Shown here piece after piece: positions 40,738-44,623 of a DNA stretch of 44,623 nt (its first letter is position 1; each line of letters begins with the position of its first letter). The position numbers were made by a program, and so were the translations under genes. Source of the DNA: Phycisphaeraceae bacterium (GTDB lineage: Bacteria > Planctomycetota > Phycisphaerae > Phycisphaerales > Zrk34); assembly GCA_028282685.1 (NCBI GenBank), contig JANQHK010000155.1, positions 1 to 44,623 on the forward strand, given 5' to 3'. The notes under the pieces are model-generated. The model was not told the origin of the DNA. It saw nothing but the letters and a program-made list of their open reading frames with translations, and did not search any database.

Positions 40738-40848
40738 GGAGGTTGACTGGTTAACTGGTTGATCGGTTAATTGGTTAATTGGTTGATTGGTCAAGCCCGA
40801 GGTTGAGGGCGAGTCATGCCATGACTCGGCCGAAACCCGGGATCCATA
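40714..40848 (+). repeat. Left copy of a long inverted repeat
   Basis: This copy is nearly the reverse complement of 42127-42256. From left to right it contains the end of a Dabb-type gene (VIDYWSR stop), about six degenerate 8-base units of the type TTGGTTAA/TTGGTTGA, and a palindrome CGAGTCATG-C-CATGACTCG within a longer imperfect hairpin ending CCCGGGAT. Confidence 0.85.
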
Positions 40849-40957
40849 TTCCTCTCATCCTTCGCATGATTCCGGCGCCCCATTCGCCTCGGTGGCAATG
40901 CCCCACAACCGCCGCGTGATGGGATGAAAATCAGCGGGCCGTTTGCGGTCGTCATCT

Positions 40958-40971
40958 CTGGAACCGGTTTC
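40958..40971. promoter_or_regulatory. Possible LacI-family operator (copy 1)
   Basis: CTGGAACCGGTTTC has the CG-centred symmetry of LacI/GalR-family operators (GAAACCGGTTTC). The same 14 bases recur at 43336 before the beta-helix gene. The rest of 40849-41017 shows no gene. Confidence 0.4.
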
Positions 40972-41017
40972 TTTCCGAGCAGCCGGGCCGCATGTTAAAA
41001 ATCCGACCGTCATGGAC

Positions 41018-41062
41018 TTGACCGGTCCTACCATCCGATATATATTTCAGTAATGACTGAAA
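41018..41062 (+). promoter_or_regulatory. Promoter and palindromic operator over the GbsR-type start codon
   Basis: TTGACC (41018), a 17-base spacer and TATATT (41041-41046) place transcription start at about the ATG (41053), so the mRNA would be leaderless. TTTCAGT-AATG-ACTGAAA (41045-41062) is a perfect palindrome spanning the start codon, a likely autoregulatory site. Confidence 0.6.
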
Positions 41063-41685
41063 CAACAGTAAATAAAGATTCCAAGGCCGCCCGGGCCGCT
41101 CCCGCCGCACAGGCAGCCGGCCGGAGAGAAGCCGACCCCGCCGTAGCGTTGCCGTTAAGTGATATACAGAAACGGTTTATACTTCACTGGGGCGAGATGG
41201 GCACGCGCTGGGGAATCAATCGCACCGTCGCCCAGATCCACGCCCTGCTGATCGTCAGCGATTGCGCACTCAATGCCGAGCAGATCACAAAGGCACTTTC
41301 GGTGGCTCGGTCCAACGTCTCGGCCTCCCTGCGCGAGCTGGACAGTTGGGGCCTGCTGCTGACCGAACAGCGACTGGGCGACCGTCGCGATTATTACATG
41401 ACACCGGACGATGTGTGGGAGATGTTCCGCATCGTCACCGACAAGCGCAAGCAGCGCGAGATCGACCCGACCATCGAATTGATCCAGCAGCTCGTTGCCG
41501 AATCGAAAGGTTCGCGCGCCGATGCCCACACGCACAAGCGGCTGAGCGAACTGCTCGACCTGATGCGCACGATGAGCGCCTGGTACGAGCGCGTGACCGG
41601 CCTGCCTCGCTCGGTCTACGCGGCCATGGCGAAATCCGGCGCCAAGCTGGCCAAGCTGTTCGGCGGCGGCAGAAGCGGAGACTGA
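41053..41685 (+). CDS. GbsR/MarR-family transcriptional regulator
   Basis: A 210-residue winged-helix protein. After a Lys/Ala-rich leader, WGINRTVAQIHALLIVSDCALNAEQITKALSVARSNVSASLREL is typical of GbsR-type MarR proteins, followed by the wing LLLTEQRLGDRRDYYMTPDD and C-terminal dimerisation helices. It appears to be transcribed from a leaderless promoter with a palindrome over the start. The DCC-family gene follows after one base, so the two form an operon. Confidence 0.9.
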   Translation: MTETTVNKDSKAARAAPAAQAAGRREADPAVALPLSDIQKRFILHWGEMGTRWGINRTVAQIHALLIVSDCALNAEQITKALSVARSNVSASLRELDSWGLLLTEQRLGDRRDYYMTPDDVWEMFRIVTDKRKQREIDPTIELIQQLVAESKGSRADAHTHKRLSELLDLMRTMSAWYERVTGLPRSVYAAMAKSGAKLAKLFGGGRSGD

Positions 41686-41686
41686 C

Positions 41687-42124
41687 ATGCGCAGGTTAAC
41701 CGTCATCTACGATGCGAAGTGCGCCTTCTGTCTGCGTTGTGCGCGCTGGCTGACCGATCAACCGGCGCTTGTCGAGATTCAGATCATCCCCAGCAATGCG
41801 CCGGACCTGCACCGGCGGTTTCCCCGACTCGATCGGCGACTGCCCGGCAGCGTGCTGATCGCCATCGCCGCCGACGGCTCAACGCGCATCGGCGCCGAGG
41901 CCTACCTGGTGATCCTGCACGCGCTCAAACACTATCGGCCGTGGGCGCGGCGGCTCAGTCGCCCGATGCTCAAGCCGCTGGCGCGCAGGGCGTTTGCGAT
42001 GCTCAGTTCCAACCGCGGCGTGTTTTCGCGCGTGCTGCTGGCCTTCGGAGATTGGGACCTGGCCCGGCGCATCAGCAAGCACCCCGAATCCTCCTGCCCC
42101 ACCGCCGGGCAATGCGAGGGGTGA
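41687..42124 (+). CDS. DCC-family thiol-disulfide oxidoreductase-like protein (DUF393)
   Basis: A 145-residue protein with the family motif at the start: VIYDAKCAFCLRCARWL (D-x2-C-x2-C, residues 9-15). The remainder is basic and helical, with two more Cys in the tail (SSCPTAGQCEG). These proteins are predicted redox proteins of thioredoxin-like type; substrate unknown. It is co-transcribed with the GbsR-type regulator. Confidence 0.85.
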   Translation: MRRLTVIYDAKCAFCLRCARWLTDQPALVEIQIIPSNAPDLHRRFPRLDRRLPGSVLIAIAADGSTRIGAEAYLVILHALKHYRPWARRLSRPMLKPLARRAFAMLSSNRGVFSRVLLAFGDWDLARRISKHPESSCPTAGQCEG

Positions 42125-42126
42125 GA

Positions 42127-42256
42127 GAGTATGAATCCCGGGTTTCGGCCGAGTCATGGCATGACTCGCCCTCAACCTCGGGCTTGACCGATTAACCAAT
42201 CAACCAGTTAACCAGTTAATCAGTCAACCCTCTCACCGCGACCAGTAATCGATGAC
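42127..42256 (-). repeat. Right copy of the long inverted repeat
   Basis: Inverted partner of 40714-40848, with the same hairpin (CGAGTCATG-G-CATGACTCG), the degenerate 8-base units and the Dabb end. The pair encloses the GbsR/MarR-type regulator and the DCC-family gene. Confidence 0.85.
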
Positions 42257-42470
42257 GAGCACCTTTTCCAGGTGCGGACGGAGCAACTTGCCGAATGCCT
42301 TGTGATCGGGATGGGCAGGTATTCCGCACGCCCGGCTTCGTCGGCGAAGGTGACAAAAAGCAGTGCATGAACCCCTGGGCCTTGTTCTCGATGCTCACAT
42401 CGGCGCCCCATTCAAAATCTCTGATCGCATCGATCCAGCCCGACGAAATGCGATTATAATCAAATCCCCT
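42233..42470 (-). pseudogene. Broken Dabb-domain (stress-responsive A/B barrel) gene
   Basis: On the minus strand three frame segments read DFEWGADVSIENKAQGFMHCF, then VTFADEAGRAEYLP, then DHKAFGKLLRPHLEKVLVIDYWSR and stop. Together they match the second half of a Dabb domain (compare the family's GFTHCF and LVIDYW). Two frameshifts and the missing start make it a pseudogene. Its 3' end is part of the inverted repeat. Confidence 0.7.
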
Positions 42471-42495
42471 GTTGATGATGAAGGAGACATGGGCC

Positions 42496-43266
42496 ATGCA
42501 CGAAGTGGAGATGACGCGTCGGCAGTTGATGGGCAGCGCCGCGATGACGGCGGGCGTGGCCGGAGCGCTGGCCGCGCTTCCGCGGACGGCTCTGGCAGCC
42601 AGGTCCAAGTCCAACCCCGCGAAACTGCGCCAGGGCGATGTGATCCTCATGCAGGGCGATTCCATCACCAACTGCTACCGCGACTTCCGCCGTGCCGAGA
42701 ACGCCAACGACAGGCGCGCCCTGGGCTACGGCTACGCCTATCTGCTCGCGTGCGATCTGATGAAGGATCACCCCAAACTCGACTTGAAGTTCTACAACCG
42801 CGGTATCAGCGGACACAAGGTTCCCGATCTGAAAAAGCGGTGGGACAAGGATTGCATCGATCTCAAGCCGGCGCTGTTGAGCATTCTGATCGGCGTGAAC
42901 GACATGTGGCACAAGATGGGCGGGCGGTACGACGGCACGGTTGCCGATTACCGCACCGGTTTCGCCGAGTTGCTCGAACAGACGCGCCAGGCCCTGCCGC
43001 ATGTGACGTTGGTGGTCTGCGAGCCGTTTGCCTTGCGATGCGGCGCCGTCAAAGCAAGCTGGTACCCGGAGATGGATCAGCGTCGCGCGGCGGCCGGGGA
43101 GGTGGCGGCGAAGACCGGGGCGATTTTCGTACCGTTCCAGTCGATGTTCGACTCAGCGATCAAAGCCGGGACCAAGCCCGAATATTGGGCGGACGACGGC
43201 GTTCATCCCACGATGGCCGGACATGCCCTGATGGCCGAGACTTGGCGGAAAGTTGTTGGTGTGTAA
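42496..43266 (+). CDS. Secreted SGNH/GDSL-family hydrolase with Tat signal
   Basis: A 256-residue protein. A twin-arginine signal (MTRRQLMGSAAMTAG) precedes an SGNH esterase/lipase-like domain: block I QGDSIT (Ser56), block II region NRGISGH, block III GVNDMWH, and block V DDGVHPTMAGH (Asp and His). ATG 42496 is chosen because AAGGAG is nine bases ahead; in-frame ATGs upstream (42472, 42475) have none. Members de-esterify carbohydrates or lipids; in planctomycetes they often sit with polysaccharide-degrading genes, as the following beta-helix gene suggests. Confidence 0.9.
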   Translation: MHEVEMTRRQLMGSAAMTAGVAGALAALPRTALAARSKSNPAKLRQGDVILMQGDSITNCYRDFRRAENANDRRALGYGYAYLLACDLMKDHPKLDLKFYNRGISGHKVPDLKKRWDKDCIDLKPALLSILIGVNDMWHKMGGRYDGTVADYRTGFAELLEQTRQALPHVTLVVCEPFALRCGAVKASWYPEMDQRRAAAGEVAAKTGAIFVPFQSMFDSAIKAGTKPEYWADDGVHPTMAGHALMAETWRKVVGV

Positions 43267-43335
43267 AATCCCGCTGAGACCTGCCGCGGAGTGAGTGCAG
43301 CGATTGAACCAGGCGGTCCATCCGGGCCGTCTTTA

Positions 43336-43349
43336 CTGGAACCGGTTTC
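43336..43349. promoter_or_regulatory. Possible LacI-family operator (copy 2)
   Basis: CTGGAACCGGTTTC, identical to 40958-40971. It overlaps the left arm of the 13-bp inverted repeat ahead of the beta-helix gene. Confidence 0.4.
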
Positions 43350-43408
43350 AAAACCTCAGAATTGGGCGTTTTTGATATCACCAAGGGTGAAAGTAGAGGT
43401 TTTGAAAC
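43345..43408. repeat. 13-bp perfect inverted repeat upstream of the beta-helix gene
   Basis: GTTTCAAAACCTC (43345-43357) and GAGGTTTTGAAAC (43396-43408) are perfect inverted arms 38 bases apart. In a promoter region they could be paired operators bridged by one regulator. Confidence 0.55.
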
Positions 43409-43443
43409 AGACTCTACAAAGATAATGCACAGGAGTTGATCCC

Positions 43444-44623
43444 ATGAATCGTAATTTCCTTATTTCAGTCTGCATGGTGTTTGGTTTGTTGATCTATGCG
43501 AGCGCCAGCTTGGCAGTGGAGATTTATGTCGAATCTTCCGGGAAGACTGACGCCGAAGCATTGGGAACCAGGGACAAGCCCTTCACCTCGCTGGATCGTG
43601 CGCAGCAGGCAGTCCGCAAGTATGCCGGCCAGGAATCGGTCACGGTGTATTTACGCCAAGGTGTTTACTGGTTGGGCGCGCCGCTGACGTTTGATCGGCG
43701 TGATTCCGGTACGGCTGAAGCGCCGGTGGTTTGGCGGGCGTATCCCGGAGAAAAGCCGATTATCAGCGGCGGAAAAAAGCTGGAGTTGGTATGGAATAAG
43801 ACAAGCAGCGGCCGCTTCGACGCTGAGGCGCCGCGGGGCATGGTCATCGATCAGTTGTTTGTCGACGGCGAGCGCATGGACTTGGCGCGCTGGCCGAACA
43901 AAAAGCTCGACGAGCGCGGCGTGGACATCGGCTACGCGCGCGGTCTCAAGCCGGTCGAAGGCGAGCCGGTCAGCAAGGTCACACCGCCGTTGCGCGGATA
44001 TCCGGCGTTCACGTTCGACCCCGAGCAATTCACCGATAAAAAGTGGGCCAGTCCGCATCGGGCTGTCATTCACGTCTTCCAGAACAAGTACTGGGGCAAC
44101 ATGCAGTGGCGCCTGCGCGGCGTCGATTACGAAAATCACCGCATCAACCTCGGCGAGGGCGGCTGGCAGGTCGGTACGCTCTGGTGGGAGAAGCGCGCCA
44201 ACAGCGTGGCGCCCAACTCCAAGTTCTATATTGAAAACGTGCTTGAAGAACTCGATGAATTGGGCGAGTGGTATCACGATGGAAGTCGTTTGTATCTGCT
44301 CCCTCCCCACCATGTTGACAACTTGAATGAAGCGGAAATCGTCGTATCCAACATCAAACAACTGATCCTGTTCCAGGGCACGCAGGACAAGCCGGTCCGC
44401 CACGTGCATTTGAAAGGGATCACCTTCAAGCACACCGCGCGCACGATCATGGACGAATACGAAGATCGTCTGCGCGGCGACTGGGCCATCACACGGCAGG
44501 CCGCGGTGAAATTGACCGGTACCGAAGATTGCACCATTCACGATTGCACGTTCACCGCATTGGGCGGCAACGCGGTGTTCATCAGCAACTACAACCGCCG
44601 GGCGACCGTCAGCGACTGCCTGT
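43444..44623 (+). CDS. Secreted right-handed beta-helix protein (3' end outside window)
   Basis: The frame stays open from ATG 43444 (AGGAG upstream) to the window edge, 393 codons. It has a signal peptide (about 1-24), then EIYVESSGKTDAEALGTRDKP, a common start of parallel beta-helix proteins, then VYLRQGVYWL, FVDGERMDLARWPN and, near the end, HVHLKGITFKHT and CTIHDCTFTALGGNAVF, which are beta-helix rungs. It resembles glycan-cleaving beta-helix enzymes of the GH141 sort, but the catalytic part is not visible. Likely regulated by the upstream operators. Confidence 0.8.
   Translation, partial: MNRNFLISVCMVFGLLIYASASLAVEIYVESSGKTDAEALGTRDKPFTSLDRAQQAVRKYAGQESVTVYLRQGVYWLGAPLTFDRRDSGTAEAPVVWRAYPGEKPIISGGKKLELVWNKTSSGRFDAEAPRGMVIDQLFVDGERMDLARWPNKKLDERGVDIGYARGLKPVEGEPVSKVTPPLRGYPAFTFDPEQFTDKKWASPHRAVIHVFQNKYWGNMQWRLRGVDYENHRINLGEGGWQVGTLWWEKRANSVAPNSKFYIENVLEELDELGEWYHDGSRLYLLPPHHVDNLNEAEIVVSNIKQLILFQGTQDKPVRHVHLKGITFKHTARTIMDEYEDRLRGDWAITRQAAVKLTGTEDCTIHDCTFTALGGNAVFISNYNRRATVSDCL

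Noticed and set aside
40740-40795. CRISPR-like spaced repeats
   Set aside because: The units are only about 8 bases, contiguous and degenerate, with no spacers; they are part of the inverted repeat.
1-44623. tRNA, rRNA or riboswitch genes
   Set aside because: I looked for cloverleaf arms, TTCGANTC-type T-loops and common riboswitch cores and saw none I could support; a covariance-model scan would be decisive.

Overview
The window looks like GC-rich chromosome of a planctomycete-type bacterium (Planctomycetota, possibly Phycisphaerae). The signs are many secreted TPR and VWA proteins with ExbB/ExbD partners, a type IV pilin-like secreted protein, an HPr-rel-A cluster and a right-handed beta-helix protein. 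The taxonomic call is inference. I saw no rRNA, tRNA or CRISPR array.

Left chromosomal block (1-16.7 kb, + strand). Three SPFH proteins (HflK/HflC type) run into an ABC ATPase and permease pair, and a large membrane-anchored planctomycete protein follows. Next comes a probable proton-motive-force machine: two paralogous VWA proteins with a TonB-like transmembrane helix, a TPR protein, one ExbB/TolQ, two ExbD/TolR and a 925-residue TPR protein. The first 97 bases look inverted relative to the true gene, probably an assembly flip at a 23-bp inverted repeat.

Mobile region (16.7-29.2 kb). The endonuclease IV gene (nfo) has been invaded at its FTKNQRQW codons. Three copies of its 5' end are present: a host-like stump (16720), a second stump (18002) and the functional one (29118) fused to the host 3' part. 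This reads as two successive insertions at one attachment site, each bringing its own start codon and N-terminus that restore nfo. The older element (about 1.3 kb left) keeps a prepilin-like gene. The younger one (about 11.1 kb, visibly AT-richer) carries a frameshifted large serine recombinase at the junction, two further serine recombinases, a truncated nuclease-like gene, a tyrosine recombinase remnant and a tight seven-gene operon.

That operon (27768 to 22734, minus strand) is the most interesting system: an ACP-like small protein, an XRE repressor, an ImmA/IrrE-type metalloprotease, a divergent thymidylate-synthase-like protein, a dTMP-kinase-like protein, a protein resembling the 5-hmdU DNA kinase helical family, and a thymidylate synthase homologue with all catalytic residues. 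A single promoter with a perfect 23-bp palindrome precedes it. I infer a thymine/uracil modification or nucleotide-based conflict system under XRE/ImmA control.

Right chromosomal block (29.2-44.6 kb). It holds restored nfo, a CPBP protease, an ArsR regulator, a dispersed inverted-repeat element and an HPr-rel-A cluster (nucleotidyltransferase, small candidate peptide, PqqD-like, HprK-related kinase). A RAYT transposase between REP-like units, glycyl-tRNA synthetase, a secreted TPR/beta-sandwich-like protein and a CapD/WbpM-type sugar nucleotide dehydratase follow. Last come a GbsR/MarR regulator plus DCC-family protein flanked by about 130-bp inverted repeats with broken STAS and Dabb genes, an SGNH hydrolase and the start of a beta-helix protein.
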